Notes: a model not told the origin generated them from the sequence alone. DNA of 64,000 bases from Paracoccus aurantiacus (GCF_007993065.1 NZ_VOPL01000002.1:372001-436000), one strand, 5' to 3'; positions 53,465-63,601 are shown, counted from the first letter of the stretch. A program made the numbers and translations.

Positions 53465-54004
53465 ATGCAACCCACCGATCTGGTCCGAAGCGCCGTCATC
53501 GAACTGACACCGCGCGATTTCCGGCTCGCGCATCGCCTGCGTGCGTTAAGCGGCTATCGTCGTGGCAAAACCCTTATCCGGCTTCTGCTCGTCTGGCTGT
53601 TCGCTATCGCTGTCTTCGGCGTGTCCGATTATCTCGACGGTGCGCGGGGCGCGAGGCTGTTGAATGGGCTGCTTCATGCCGCAGCGATCTACGGTCTGCT
53701 GATGGTCGGCGTTCTGCTGCTGATGTCATTCGTTCTGACGCCGCTGGTCATTCGTCGCCGCTTTCGTCAGGACAAGCTGGTCGGACTGCCCGCGCAGGTA
53801 AGCTGGAACGAGAAACGCTATAAGGTGGTCGCGCCGAATGCGCAAAGCGATGTGCAATGGACGGACTATAACAAGATCCTTTCGGACCGGCACAGCTTTC
53901 TGTTCTTTGTCTCGGATTACAGCTTTCAGATATTGCCAACGCGGTTTCTGACCGAGGCACAGATTGCCGATATCGACCGTATCACGGCCCGCTTTCGCGA
54001 TTAG
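53465..54004 (+). CDS. YcxB-like membrane protein
   Basis: 179 residues: two transmembrane helices (about 38-55 and 68-92) followed by a C-terminal domain VSWNEKRYKVVAPNAQSDVQWTDYNKIL (read in parts) and FQILPTRFLTEAQ, the YcxB C-terminal pattern. Function unknown. Confidence 0.8.
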   Translation: MQPTDLVRSAVIELTPRDFRLAHRLRALSGYRRGKTLIRLLLVWLFAIAVFGVSDYLDGARGARLLNGLLHAAAIYGLLMVGVLLLMSFVLTPLVIRRRFRQDKLVGLPAQVSWNEKRYKVVAPNAQSDVQWTDYNKILSDRHSFLFFVSDYSFQILPTRFLTEAQIADIDRITARFRD

Positions 54005-54098
54005 GTCGCTGTGCGGAATTGCGTTCGCCGGCGAAGCGATCTGATGAGCGTTGCGGGCTGAACATTCGCGCGGCTGGGGTCGCCGATGGTTTGCGCGT

Positions 54099-54560
54099 TC
54101 AGGCTTCGCCGACGCCCAGTTCGGACATGACACGCTGCCGGATCAGTCCCGAATCGCGGTCATTGATGCCAAGTAGGCCAGCAACCAGACGCACGAGCGA
54201 TTCTTCGTCAGCAGAGCGCTTGCCGTCCGCATAGACGACCTCCCACAGGGCAGCAAGGACATCGCTCCGATCTTCCAGCGCGATCCGGTCCTTGATCAGT
54301 CTGGTGAAGCGGACGGTATCCGGGGCCTCAGCCTCGATCATCTCAGCAGCGGCGCGGCGCTCGGCAGCCTCGTTCGCATCAAGTCCCCTGCGGCGTGCAA
54401 GAATGCTGTCGATGCGCCGTTCTTCCTGCGCGGTATAGCGATCATCCGCGCGCGCGATGCGCACCAGCAAAGCCGCCAAGGCAACTTCGGCATCCTGACC
54501 GCGCAGAGGCGTGGCAGGTGCTTCCTGACTGAAGAGCCGAGACATGAGATTCCGAAACAT
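54099..54560 (-). CDS. TerB-family tellurite-resistance-like protein
   Basis: 153-residue helical cytoplasmic protein with two DjlA/TerB repeats: ALLVRIARADDRYTAQEERRID and ALWEVVYADGKRSADEESLVR, where acidic residues could bind metal. No other ter genes are nearby, so tellurite resistance is doubtful. Start at 54560; a 16-residue extension exists without family support. Confidence 0.85.
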   Translation of the reverse strand: MFRNLMSRLFSQEAPATPLRGQDAEVALAALLVRIARADDRYTAQEERRIDSILARRRGLDANEAAERRAAAEMIEAEAPDTVRFTRLIKDRIALEDRSDVLAALWEVVYADGKRSADEESLVRLVAGLLGINDRDSGLIRQRVMSELGVGEA

Positions 54561-54664
54561 CGCGCAATCATAAAGAAGCTGGCCGGAATAACAACAAGCA
54601 GCGGTCATCCGCGCGCCGATTCTCGCCTTCCGCGGCAGCGCGCGCTGCGACGCCGCTTCCGGGG

Positions 54665-55570
54665 TCAGTATTTTTGCGGCACATAGAGGTCACGCGGCAG
54701 GACATCGCGTTCGTAATCCGGGTTAAAGACGCGGTCTGGCAGGGCAATATCCTCGTGCGGGACCTCCGTATAGGGCATCAGCGACAGCAGGTGATCGATA
54801 CAGTTCAGCCTGGCGCGGCGCTTGTCATTGCCGGGAACGATATACCACGGCGCTTCGGGGATATTGGTGCGCTCGAACATCTCTTCCTTTGCCTTGGTAT
54901 AGGCTTCCCAGCGGACGCGGGCCTGCAGGTCCATCGGCGACAGCTTCCATTGCTTCATCGGGTCGTGAATGCGCATGAGAAAGCGCATCTGCTGTTCCTC
55001 ATCCGTGATCGAGAACCAGTATTTCACCAGCCTGATGCCCGAGCGGACCAGCATTCTTTCAAATTCGGGAACGTCGTCAAAGAACTGCTGCACCTGATTT
55101 TCGGATGCGAAGCCCATCACCCGTTCGACGCCGGCACGATTATACCAGCTGCGGTCGAACAGCACGATTTCACCGCCGGCAGGAAGATGAGGCACATATC
55201 GCTGGAAATACCATTGCGTCTTTTCGCGGTCGGATGGGGCGGGCAGGGCGACGACGCGCGCCACGCGCGGGTTCAGGCGCTGTGTGATCCGCTTGATCGC
55301 GCCGCCCTTGCCCGCACTGTCGCGCCCCTCGAAGATCACCACGACCTTTTCCTTGTAGTGGCTGACCCAGTCCTGAAGCTTGATAAGTTCTGACTGGAGG
55401 CGAAGCAGTTCCTGGAAATAGCGCTTGCGATCAAGCTGATCGGGATGCGTGTCGCGATAGATCTGCTTGATCTCGCGACTGAGGACTGCGTCCTCAAGCT
55501 CCAGCTCATAGTCTTCGTCGAGCGAATCCTGCAGCTCTGCCTCGAGCCAGTCCTGTGCGTCGTCGTTCAT
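54665..55570 (-). CDS. ppk2: Polyphosphate kinase 2
   Basis: 301-residue PPK2. Walker A GRDSAGKGG at 82-90, the lid/catalytic D139-R140 in LFDRSWYNRAGVE, and FFDDVPEFERMLVRSGI. The N-terminal acidic extension (about 1-35) is typical of class I proteins that phosphorylate ADP or GDP with polyphosphate. The C-terminus is RDLYVPQKY. Confidence 0.93.
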   Translation of the reverse strand: MNDDAQDWLEAELQDSLDEDYELELEDAVLSREIKQIYRDTHPDQLDRKRYFQELLRLQSELIKLQDWVSHYKEKVVVIFEGRDSAGKGGAIKRITQRLNPRVARVVALPAPSDREKTQWYFQRYVPHLPAGGEIVLFDRSWYNRAGVERVMGFASENQVQQFFDDVPEFERMLVRSGIRLVKYWFSITDEEQQMRFLMRIHDPMKQWKLSPMDLQARVRWEAYTKAKEEMFERTNIPEAPWYIVPGNDKRRARLNCIDHLLSLMPYTEVPHEDIALPDRVFNPDYERDVLPRDLYVPQKY

Positions 55571-55749
55571 ATCGGTCTCCCTGCGGCCCTGCCGATATAA
55601 GCGCGGATTGTGACGATTTTACAGAGCAACGGGCCACGCTCGGGCCAGTGAGCTTCGAAAAGACGCGGCAACCGGCGTCGCGTCTGGCCGCTCAGGCAAA
55701 GCTGAAGGCGCGCGTTCAGCATGCCGGTGATGGCTGCGCGGCGATCACG

Positions 55750-57066
55750 TTATGCCACCTCGCGGCCTTCGCCTGGTCTGTGATTGCCTGCCGCCGTGGT
55801 TTCGAACCTGTCGAGAAGCTGGGTCAGGTTATTCACCTGCGATGCGAGCGAGCTTGCCGCAGCGGCATAGCTCTCGGACATTGACAGATTGGCCTGGTTG
55901 ACGCTGTCGAGATGCGACAGCGCAGATGAAACCTCCTGCACGCCGGTTGCCTGCTCGGCCGTGGCGTGGGCGATGCCCGCGATATTGTCGACAACGCCAC
56001 GAACTGCGGTCTGAATATTGGTCAGCGAATTCCCGGTCTGCCGAACCAGCGCTGCGCCAGACTGGACCTCTGCCTCGCTTTTTCCGATCAGTTCGGCAAT
56101 ACTTTGTGAGGCTTTTCCCGATTGCTGCGCGAGGTTGCGCACTTCTTGCGCGACGACCGCGAAGCCTCGGCCGACCTCTCCCGCACGCGCTGCCTCGACC
56201 GCTGCGTTGATCGACAGAAGATTGGTCTGAAACGCAAAATTCTCGATCACGCGGGTAAATTCACCCATGCTTTTCGTGTGCTGCTCGATACGCTCGATCG
56301 CCGCAACTGCGTTTGAAACCACCTCGTTGCCTTGCTTCACGACTTGCTCGGCTTCTTTTGCGGCGCCATTCGCATCCTGCGCGGCACCACTGGTCATCGC
56401 GGTATTGCCCGATATCTGCTCGACCGCCGCGGCCGTCTGTTCCAGCGACGCGGCCTGGCTTTCGCCGCGGCGCGCCAGATCCTCGGCCCCTTTCGCGATC
56501 TGCGAGGCTTCCTGACGGATCATCGCGGCGTTCAGACGGATTTCCTCGACCATTGCCGCGAAGTTCTCGATCGTGCGGTTCAGGCTTTCGCGTACATCGC
56601 GAAATTCCGGCGGCACATCCGCAGTCATACGGAAATGCAGTTTGCCTTTCGAAAGTTCGCCCAGACCTTCGATCAGGCTGGCCACCGCTGCTTTCTGCTC
56701 GGTGATGTCGGTCGCCATTTTCAACACACGCACAACCCTGCCTTCATGGTCGATCAGCGGCGCGTAGCAACCGTTTATCCAAAGTGTCTTGCCTGACCGC
56801 GCGATGCGTTCGAATTCGCCCGTGAAGGACGCGCCGGCACTGAGGTTGCGCCAGAAATCCGGATAGTCCGGGCTGTTCGCAACCTCGGGCCTGAGGAAGA
56901 TCCGATGGTGCCGTCCGACGATTTCGTCGCGTCGGTACCCCATAAGATGAAGGAAATTGTCATTCGCATCGACGATCTTGCCGTCCGGTGTGAATTCGAT
57001 GATCGCCTGCGCCATGCTAAGCGCCCTGACGCGATCGCTGTCACTCAATCGGGTTGATTCGGTCAT
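55750..57066 (-). CDS. Soluble PAS-containing methyl-accepting chemotaxis protein
   Basis: 438 residues with no membrane segment. A PAS domain (about 18-125; FTPDGKIVDANDNFLHLMGY and FWRNLSAGASFTGEFERI) is followed by a short HAMP-like linker and an MCP signalling domain whose tip reads FAVVAQEVRNLAQQS. QTNLLSINAAVEAARAGE marks the helix before the tip. Cytoplasmic sensing of redox, light or a small ligand is likely; the FAD or haem state is not readable. Start MTESTRL at 57066. Confidence 0.9.
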   Translation of the reverse strand: MTESTRLSDSDRVRALSMAQAIIEFTPDGKIVDANDNFLHLMGYRRDEIVGRHHRIFLRPEVANSPDYPDFWRNLSAGASFTGEFERIARSGKTLWINGCYAPLIDHEGRVVRVLKMATDITEQKAAVASLIEGLGELSKGKLHFRMTADVPPEFRDVRESLNRTIENFAAMVEEIRLNAAMIRQEASQIAKGAEDLARRGESQAASLEQTAAAVEQISGNTAMTSGAAQDANGAAKEAEQVVKQGNEVVSNAVAAIERIEQHTKSMGEFTRVIENFAFQTNLLSINAAVEAARAGEVGRGFAVVAQEVRNLAQQSGKASQSIAELIGKSEAEVQSGAALVRQTGNSLTNIQTAVRGVVDNIAGIAHATAEQATGVQEVSSALSHLDSVNQANLSMSESYAAAASSLASQVNNLTQLLDRFETTAAGNHRPGEGREVA

Positions 57067-57216
57067 CGCCGTCCTCGTTGCTGATCTGCGCAATCCTTAG
57101 GTCGAAAACCTTAAGAACTGTTTTATCGCCGCCGGTTTGGCCGTGCGCAGTTTTGCGTCGGCGATGGACTTTTGCGGGTTGCGGACGCTAAACAGCCTCA
57201 CCTCAAGGAGATCTGG

Positions 57217-58047
57217 ATGCGCATACTGTTTTTGGGCGACGTTATGGGCCGGTCAGGGCGCGCGGCAATTGCTGCGCATCTGGGCGACCTGAAGGCAGCG
57301 CTGCGTGCCGACTTCTGCGTCGTGAACGGCGAAAATGCATCCGGCGGGATGGGCCTGACGGGGGGACATGCGCAGCTTCTTCTGGATGCCGGTGCCGATG
57401 TGGTTACGCTTGGCGATCACGCATTCGATCAGCGCGACATGCTGGGTTTTATCGAGAAAGAGCCGCGTGTGCTGCGCCCCATCAACTTCGCCAAGGATGC
57501 ACCGGGTCGCGGCGCTGGCGTGTTCGAGGCGACGCGCGGGCGCAAGGTTCTTGTCGCGCAGGTGCTTGGCAATGTGTTCATGAAGCGGGCCTATGACGAT
57601 CCGTTTTCAGCGCTCGATGCGACATTGCGGGCGCATCCGCTGGGCGCAATGGCGCGTGTACAGGCAGCGCTGATAGATTTCCATGCCGAGGCAACATCAG
57701 AGAAGATGGGCGCAGGGCATTTTTGCGATGGAAAGGCCAGCATCGTCGTCGGGACGCACACCCATGTGCCGACCGGCGATGCGCAGATTCTGCCGCGCGG
57801 CACGGGCTATCTGACGGACGCCGGAATGTGCGGGGATTATGACAGCATCATCGGTATGGAAAAGGCCGAGCCGATGCGCCGCTTCGTCACCGGCATGAGC
57901 CGCGAGCGCTTCACCCCGGCGCAGGGCGATGCAACGCTTTCGGGGGTTCTGGTCGAAACCGACGACCAGACCGGCCTCGCGCGCGCCATATGGCCGATCC
58001 GTCAGGGTGGCAGGCTTGCGCCTGCGCTGCCGGCCGAGCCCGCCTGA
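57217..58047 (+). CDS. YmdB-family metallophosphoesterase
   Basis: 276 residues, TIGR00282-type. Metal ligands appear in FLGDVMGRSGR, VNGENASGG, LGDHAFDQ and VGTHTHVPTGD. YmdB of Bacillus is a 2',3'-cyclic-nucleotide phosphodiesterase affecting biofilm. ATG at 57217 has AAGGAG 6 bases upstream; an earlier frame from 57172 lacks one. Confidence 0.9.
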   Translation: MRILFLGDVMGRSGRAAIAAHLGDLKAALRADFCVVNGENASGGMGLTGGHAQLLLDAGADVVTLGDHAFDQRDMLGFIEKEPRVLRPINFAKDAPGRGAGVFEATRGRKVLVAQVLGNVFMKRAYDDPFSALDATLRAHPLGAMARVQAALIDFHAEATSEKMGAGHFCDGKASIVVGTHTHVPTGDAQILPRGTGYLTDAGMCGDYDSIIGMEKAEPMRRFVTGMSRERFTPAQGDATLSGVLVETDDQTGLARAIWPIRQGGRLAPALPAEPA

Positions 58048-58136
58048 GCTATAGCCTGCCCTTGCGCAGGCTGCGCGGATCAGCCAAAGATGCCCCGGAT
58101 CGGCCGGTCCTCGCCGGCAGCCAGCTTGAGGAATGA

Positions 58137-59918
58137 ATGTTCGGTATCGAACTGACCGGAACCGCCTCGGCAATCACCACGATGTTCATCATCGCCGGGA
58201 TGCTGACCCTGTTCGTCCGCGAAACTTATCCCCCTGAGGTCACTGCAATCCTTGGTGCAGCGGTGTTGCTGGTGCTTGGCATCATGCCCATCGACGAAGT
58301 CACGAAAGTGCTGGCGAATCCGGCCCCCTGGACCATCGCCTTCATGTTCATCATCGTGGGCGGTCTGGTGCGGACCGGCGCGCTTGACTGGATCGGGCAG
58401 CACGCAGCGCGACACGCCAAGCAGCGCCCCTTTGCGACGCTCGCCGGGCTTTCGGCCACAGTTCTGGCCATGTCGGCCTTCGTGAACAACACGCCGCTTG
58501 TCGTCGTGATGATGCCGATCTTCATGCAGCTTGCCCGAGAGCTGGACCAGCCGCCCTCGAAGCTGCTGATGCCGCTGTCCTACCTGTCGATCCTCGGCGG
58601 GACAGTGACGATGATTGGGACATCGACCAACCTGCTTGTTGACGGCGTTGCGCGTGCTTCAGGCGAGCCCGCCTTCGGTATTTTCGAGATTACGCCCGTC
58701 GGCCTCGCCATGGCGGTTGTCGGGCTGATCTACCTGCTTTTCGTCGCGCCCAAGCTGCTGCCGGTGCGCGATTCCATGTCCGCGCTGATGTCCTCATCAC
58801 GCTCGAAGATGAAGTTCTTCACCGAGGTCGCGATCCCCGAGGACAGCACCCTGATCGGCAAGAAGCTGGACGAAGTCGATATCTTCACGCGCGAGAATGC
58901 GAGGGTCATCGACGTGCTGCGCGGCGATGCCTCGCTTCGGCGCGACCTGAGCGCCGTGTCGCTGGAGGCCGGCGACCGGGTCGTGCTGCGCACCCCCATG
59001 TCCGAGGTTCTGGGCCTTCAGGGTAACAAGGACCTGCGGATGGTGGACAAGCTCAGCTCTGTCCAGACAAACACGGTCGAGGTGCTGATTACCCCGGGCT
59101 GCCATATGGTCGGGCGCTCGCTCGGGTCCATGCGGCTGCGGCGGCGCTATGGTGTCTATGTGCTGGCGGCGCATCGCCGCAACCAGAATATCGGACGCCA
59201 GCTTGACGATCTGGTCGTGCGCGTCGGCGACACGCTGCTTCTGGAAGGTGCGCCCGCCGATATCCAGCGCCTCGCCGCCGATATGGAGATGGTCGAGGTC
59301 ACGGCGCCGTCTGACCGCGCCTTTCGTCGCAAGCATGCGCCCATCGTTGTGGCCGTGCTGGCTGGCGTCGTCGTGCTTTCTGCCTTCGACGTCGCCCCGA
59401 TCTTGCTTCTGGCCTTCATCGGTGTTGCCATCGTTCTGGGCACGCGCTGTATCGACGCCGACGAGGCGCTCAGCTTCGTTGACGGGCGTTTGCTGGCACT
59501 GATCTTCGGCATGCTCGCGGTCGGGTCCGGCCTGGACAATTCCGGGACAGTCGAGTTGGTGGTTTCGTGGATATCGCCCGTTCTGAACGACTTGCCGCAT
59601 TGGGGGCTGGTGCTCGCGGTCTATCTTCTGGCAATGGCGTTGACCGAAACGGTTACCAATAACGCCGTGGCGGTCATCGTCACGCCGGTCGCGATCAGCC
59701 TTGCTCATTCGCTTGGCGTCGATCCGCGACCGCTTATCATCGCAGTGATGATGGGCGCGTCTGCCAGTTTCGCGACCCCGATCGGCTATCAGACCAATAC
59801 GCTTGTCTATGGACCGGGCGGCTATCGCTTTTCCGACTTTATCAGGGTCGGTTTGCCGCTGAACGCGCTGATGGCGTTGACGGCGGCGCTGGTTATCCCC
59901 ATTTTCTGGCCTCTCTAG
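58137..59918 (+). CDS. SLC13 family anion permease with two TrkA-C domains
   Basis: 593 residues. N-terminal membrane half with NNTPLVVVMMPIF and GTSTNLLVDG signature, then two cytoplasmic RCK/TrkA-C domains (about 225-300 and 305-385), then the second half with NNAVAVIVTPVAISL and ASASFATPIGYQTNTLVYGPGGY. These ions/anion transporters move sulfate, dicarboxylates or similar. The TrkA-C insertions suggest regulation by a nucleotide or ion. Confidence 0.9.
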   Translation: MFGIELTGTASAITTMFIIAGMLTLFVRETYPPEVTAILGAAVLLVLGIMPIDEVTKVLANPAPWTIAFMFIIVGGLVRTGALDWIGQHAARHAKQRPFATLAGLSATVLAMSAFVNNTPLVVVMMPIFMQLARELDQPPSKLLMPLSYLSILGGTVTMIGTSTNLLVDGVARASGEPAFGIFEITPVGLAMAVVGLIYLLFVAPKLLPVRDSMSALMSSSRSKMKFFTEVAIPEDSTLIGKKLDEVDIFTRENARVIDVLRGDASLRRDLSAVSLEAGDRVVLRTPMSEVLGLQGNKDLRMVDKLSSVQTNTVEVLITPGCHMVGRSLGSMRLRRRYGVYVLAAHRRNQNIGRQLDDLVVRVGDTLLLEGAPADIQRLAADMEMVEVTAPSDRAFRRKHAPIVVAVLAGVVVLSAFDVAPILLLAFIGVAIVLGTRCIDADEALSFVDGRLLALIFGMLAVGSGLDNSGTVELVVSWISPVLNDLPHWGLVLAVYLLAMALTETVTNNAVAVIVTPVAISLAHSLGVDPRPLIIAVMMGASASFATPIGYQTNTLVYGPGGYRFSDFIRVGLPLNALMALTAALVIPIFWPL

Positions 59919-59928
59919 GGAGGAAACA

Positions 59929-60276
59929 ATGGCCCTCAAGCAACTTTTGGCGGCATGTGCCGCGACGGCGAGCCTTTCGGCTTGCGCAATTCCTGCATCC
60001 CAGGCCGTCCCGGACGAGATATTCCTGCTGAATGACCGGCTGACGGTCATCTTCTCGAACGGCGTGCAGTGCCGGGTCGAGGAGATATCGCAGAACCTTG
60101 CCGGTGATCTGAGCGGATGCCCGGTTCCGGCGCAATACCGTGTGACGATTGATCGGCCAAGCTATCTTGGCAATGTCGTCACCGAGCCCTATGCCGAGGT
60201 TTCACTGACGACGTCGGACGGCAAGACCTACCAGTTCAAGCGCCCGCGGCTGCGTCAGGATGACGATAACGACTAA
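59929..60276 (+). CDS. Small lipoprotein of unknown function
   Basis: 115 residues with a signal peptide and lipobox SLSACAIP (cysteine around residue 19). The mature part has two more cysteines (VQCRVEEI and LSGCPVP) likely disulfide-linked, and a charged C-terminus. AGGGAGG precedes the ATG. Starts 10 bases after the permease, so probably cotranscribed. Confidence 0.75.
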   Translation: MALKQLLAACAATASLSACAIPASQAVPDEIFLLNDRLTVIFSNGVQCRVEEISQNLAGDLSGCPVPAQYRVTIDRPSYLGNVVTEPYAEVSLTTSDGKTYQFKRPRLRQDDDND

Positions 60277-60408
60277 GGTGGCCCGTCGGCGGGGCTGATG
60301 CCGCTCGCGAATGGCTTTGCGGCGTCTGACGCTTGCCTGACCTGCGGGCTGTGCCTATAGACAGCCAATCTTACAGATACCGATCTACAAATACCCAAGG
60401 AGCACGCC

Positions 60409-61152
60409 ATGGCTGGCCATTCCAAATGGGCGAACATCCAGCACCGCAAGGGTCGGCAGGATGCGATCCGCTCGAAGCTGTTTTCGAAGCTTGCGAAGGA
60501 AATCACCGTCGCAGCAAAGATGGGCGACCCCGATCCCGACAAGAACCCGCGTCTGCGTCTTGCGGTGAAAGAGGCGAAGTCGAACTCTGTTCCCAAGGAC
60601 GTGATTGACCGCGCCATCAAGAAAGCCATTGGCGGCGATGCAGAAAACTATGACGAGATCCGTTACGAAGGCTACGGCCCGAACGGCATCGCGATCATGG
60701 TCGAGGCGATGACGGATAACCGCAACCGCACCGCGTCCAATGTCCGCAGCTATTTCACCAAGTCGGGCGGCGATATGGGTCAGACCGGCAGCGTCGCCTT
60801 CATGTTCGACCGGATGGGCGAGATCATGTACCCGGCAAGCGTCGGCGACGCGGACACGGTGATGATGGCCGCAATCGAAGCCGGGGCCGATGACGTGGAA
60901 TCGGACGAAGACGGCCACTGGATCTATTGCGCCGACACCGACCTGAACGATGTCGCCGCAGCGCTGGAGGCCGAGCTTGGCGAATCGGAAACGACGAAGC
61001 TGATCTGGAAGCCGCAGGCGCCGACAGAGATTGACGATCTGGAGACTGCGCAGAAGCTGATGAAGCTGATCGAGACATTGGAAGATGACGATGACGTGCA
61101 GACCGTCACCGGCAATTTCGACCTGTCCGAGCAGGTTGCGGCCGACCTTTAA
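60409..61152 (+). CDS. YebC/PmpR family translation/transcription factor
   Basis: 247 residues: [18 protein letters not shown] start, the [21 protein letters not shown] core and the late alpha/beta domain. YebC proteins help ribosomes pass proline-rich stretches, and some act as regulators. Usually near ruv genes; here it is not. Confidence 0.95.
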   Translation: MAGHSKWANIQHRKGRQDAIRSKLFSKLAKEITVAAKMGDPDPDKNPRLRLAVKEAKSNSVPKDVIDRAIKKAIGGDAENYDEIRYEGYGPNGIAIMVEAMTDNRNRTASNVRSYFTKSGGDMGQTGSVAFMFDRMGEIMYPASVGDADTVMMAAIEAGADDVESDEDGHWIYCADTDLNDVAAALEAELGESETTKLIWKPQAPTEIDDLETAQKLMKLIETLEDDDDVQTVTGNFDLSEQVAADL

Positions 61153-62025
61153 TCACAACGTCTGCAGCGCCTCGCGCGCTGCCCGGCGGATTGCGCGGGT
61201 CAGCGGCGCCAGTGACGGGGCCATGATCCGCGCCACCTGCCAGTAAAGCGGCACCGGCAGGGGCGCGTCCGGCAGCAGTTCTGCAAGGCGTCCGGCCCGC
61301 AGATCGGACGCGATCAGCACCTGCGGGTTCATTCCCCAACCCATGCCCAGCCGGGTTGCCTGGGCAAATGCCTCGGACGACGGGATCATATGGCTTGGCA
61401 GCGCGATCCGCTTGCCCGTCACCTGCCTTACCCAGCGATCCTGCAGACCATCCTTGCTGTTGAACGTAAGCGCCGGCGCATTCGCGAGCGCTTGCGCTGT
61501 TGCGCCGTCCGGAAAATGCCGCGCGATATAGCCGGGGCTTGCCACCGCAAGATAGATCATCGACCCGAGCGGGTAACTGTCGCATCCGGCTACCGGGCCC
61601 GGCTCTGCCGTGATTGCGGCGCTCACCAAACCGGCGCGAAGCCATCTGCCCGCGTGATCCTGATCGTCAATGACCAGATCGAGCAGCCCCGGCGCCTGCG
61701 GAAGCGCCGCAATTGCCCAGGTTGCAAGGCTGTCCGCATTGATCGCGATGCGGATGAACGGGCGCTGCGAGGGATCGGGCTTGTCGGTGGCCAGACCGGC
61801 CTCGAGCAAGCGGACCTGATCGTGATGCGCGACAAGGCGGCGACCTGCCTCGGTCGTTACGACTGGCGGGCCGCGATCAAGCAGAACCTGACCCATACGT
61901 GCCTCAAGCAGCTTGATGCGCTGTGAAACCGCCGACTGCGTAATCCCTAGGGCGTGGGCCGCAGCCTCGAAGGAACCGCGTCGCGCGATTTCCGACAATG
62001 CTGCAAGGGCGGGGTAATCGAGCAT
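61153..62025 (-). CDS. ArgP/LysG-type LysR regulator
   Basis: 290-residue LysR protein. The N-terminal helix-turn-helix reads LSEIARRGSFEAAAHALGITQSAVSQRIKLLE (in parts), the ArgP/IciA pattern, and the rest is a substrate-binding co-inducer domain. Divergent from lysE, so it should activate that exporter when lysine or arginine accumulate, as LysG does in Corynebacterium. Converges with yebC with no gap. Confidence 0.9.
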   Translation of the reverse strand: MLDYPALAALSEIARRGSFEAAAHALGITQSAVSQRIKLLEARMGQVLLDRGPPVVTTEAGRRLVAHHDQVRLLEAGLATDKPDPSQRPFIRIAINADSLATWAIAALPQAPGLLDLVIDDQDHAGRWLRAGLVSAAITAEPGPVAGCDSYPLGSMIYLAVASPGYIARHFPDGATAQALANAPALTFNSKDGLQDRWVRQVTGKRIALPSHMIPSSEAFAQATRLGMGWGMNPQVLIASDLRAGRLAELLPDAPLPVPLYWQVARIMAPSLAPLTRAIRRAAREALQTL

Positions 62026-62033
62026 TAGAATTA

Positions 62034-62051
62034 CTGATTACAGATTATCAG
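62034..62051. promoter_or_regulatory. Candidate LysG/ArgP operator between lysR and lysE
   Basis: CTGAT-N8-ATCAG, an 18-base inverted repeat in an AT-rich stretch, lies 8 bases before the regulator start and 59 before lysE. It is in the place expected for a LysR operator controlling both directions. Confidence 0.55.
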
Positions 62052-62110
62052 AATGAATTTCAATAATGCCACTCGCCGGTGCATGAAGCCTTCGAAGTAA
62101 GGGGATCGAG

Positions 62111-62704
62111 ATGCACACATATCTTGTCGGGCTAGGAACGGGGCTGTCGCTGATCGTCGCAATCGGGGCCCAAAACGCATTCGTCCTGCGTCAGGGCCTG
62201 CTGCGCAGCCACGTCTTTGCCATTTGCCTTTTCTGCGCCCTTTCGGACGCGATTCTCGTCACGATTGGCGTGTTCGGGGCAGAGATGCTTGGCCGCGTCG
62301 CGCCCTGGTTTACCGAGGCGATGCGCTGGGGCGGCGCGGCGTTTCTGATCTATTACGGGCTTCGCGCGGCACGTTCCGCGTTTGCCGGCGGCGATGCGCT
62401 GCGCGCCGCCGGGCAGGCCGCGCCGTTCTGGCCAACGCTCGCGATGATCGCGGCGCTGACATGGGCCAACCCGCATGTCTATCTGGATACGGTGGTTCTG
62501 CTTGGCGCGGTGTCGTCCGGTTTCACCGACAAGGCATCTTTTGCGGCGGGTGCGGTGACGGGGTCCTTCCTGTTCTTCTTTTCGCTTGGCTATGGCGCGC
62601 GACTTCTGGCGCCGGTCTTTGCGCGGCCCCGCGCCTGGCAAGTACTTGATCTGGCAATTGCTTTCATCATGTGGTCTATCGCTGCCAAACTGATTCTGGA
62701 GTGA
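62111..62704 (+). CDS. LysE/ArgO family amino-acid exporter
   Basis: 197 residues, about six helices. GLSLIVAIGAQNAFVLRQGL is the family N-terminus and TWANPHVYLDTVVLLG the central signature (NPHVYLDT). Exports lysine or arginine under control of the divergent regulator. AGGGGAT lies upstream of the ATG. Confidence 0.92.
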   Translation: MHTYLVGLGTGLSLIVAIGAQNAFVLRQGLLRSHVFAICLFCALSDAILVTIGVFGAEMLGRVAPWFTEAMRWGGAAFLIYYGLRAARSAFAGGDALRAAGQAAPFWPTLAMIAALTWANPHVYLDTVVLLGAVSSGFTDKASFAAGAVTGSFLFFFSLGYGARLLAPVFARPRAWQVLDLAIAFIMWSIAAKLILE

Positions 62705-62707
62705 TGG

Positions 62708-63601
62708 GTGGACGAGGCACAGCGCAAAGATCTGGCCGGCGTCGGCTGGATGCTGGTGACGGGGCTTTGCTTCGTTGCGGTCAATGCGCTGGTAAAGCAC
62801 TTCGGCGCGGGGCTTCCCGCCGCGCAATCTGCCTTTATCCGGTTTCTGTTCGGATTGCTGCTTCTCGCGCCGGTTCTGATCCGCATCTCGCGACAGGGCG
62901 TTCCCCGCGAACTGCGCTGGTCCTTCCTGCTTCGCGGCGCGCTGCATGTCGTGGCGGTGATCCTGTGGTTTTTCGCCATGACCCGGATTCCGATCGCCGA
63001 GGTGACCGCAATCGGATTTCTGAACCCTATAATCGCCACGCTCGGCGCCGCGATCCTGCTGGGGGAAAGCCTGTCATGGCGGCGCGGGCTTGCGATTCTT
63101 GTCGCGCTTGTCGGGGCGCTTGTGGTTATCCGCCCCGGCATGCGCGCGCTTGATATGGGGCATCTGGCGCAGGTCGGTGCGGCGGTGGCTTTCGGGATGT
63201 CCTATCTGGTCGCGCGAAAGCTTGCACAGCGTGCGTCAGCCGAGGTCGTGGTCACGATGATGGCGCTGACCGTGTCGGCCGGGTTGGCACCGATCGCACT
63301 ATCCGTCTGGGTGCCGCCAAGCTGGGGGCAGGTTCTGGGCCTTGCACTGGTCGCGGTTTTCGCGACAGCCGGCCATTACACGATGACGCGCGCCTTCGCT
63401 GTCGCGCCCATGTCGGTGACGCAGCCGATCACGTTCGTGCAGCTTATCTGGGCGAGCCTGCTTGGCGTCGTGCTGTTCCACGAGCCTTTTGATCCAATGG
63501 TTCTTCTTGGCGGCGGCATGATGATCGCCGCGATCAGTTACATCACATGGCGAGAGGCGCGGCTGAAAGCAGCCGCGTCCCTTCAGCGCAATTCCCAATA
63601 A
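62708..63601 (+). CDS. EamA family DMT transporter
   Basis: 297 residues with ten helices in two EamA repeats (FIRFLFGLLLLAPVLIRI; ITFVQLIWASLLGVVLFHE). GTG start at 62708, 3 bases after the lysE stop, so probably cotranscribed with it. Substrate unknown; an amino-acid or metabolite exporter is plausible from context. Confidence 0.88.
   Translation: MDEAQRKDLAGVGWMLVTGLCFVAVNALVKHFGAGLPAAQSAFIRFLFGLLLLAPVLIRISRQGVPRELRWSFLLRGALHVVAVILWFFAMTRIPIAEVTAIGFLNPIIATLGAAILLGESLSWRRGLAILVALVGALVVIRPGMRALDMGHLAQVGAAVAFGMSYLVARKLAQRASAEVVVTMMALTVSAGLAPIALSVWVPPSWGQVLGLALVAVFATAGHYTMTRAFAVAPMSVTQPITFVQLIWASLLGVVLFHEPFDPMVLLGGGMMIAAISYITWREARLKAAASLQRNSQ

Noticed and set aside
54099..54560. Tellurite resistance locus
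   Set aside because: Only a TerB-fold protein is present with no terC, terD or related genes; the fold occurs in many other contexts.
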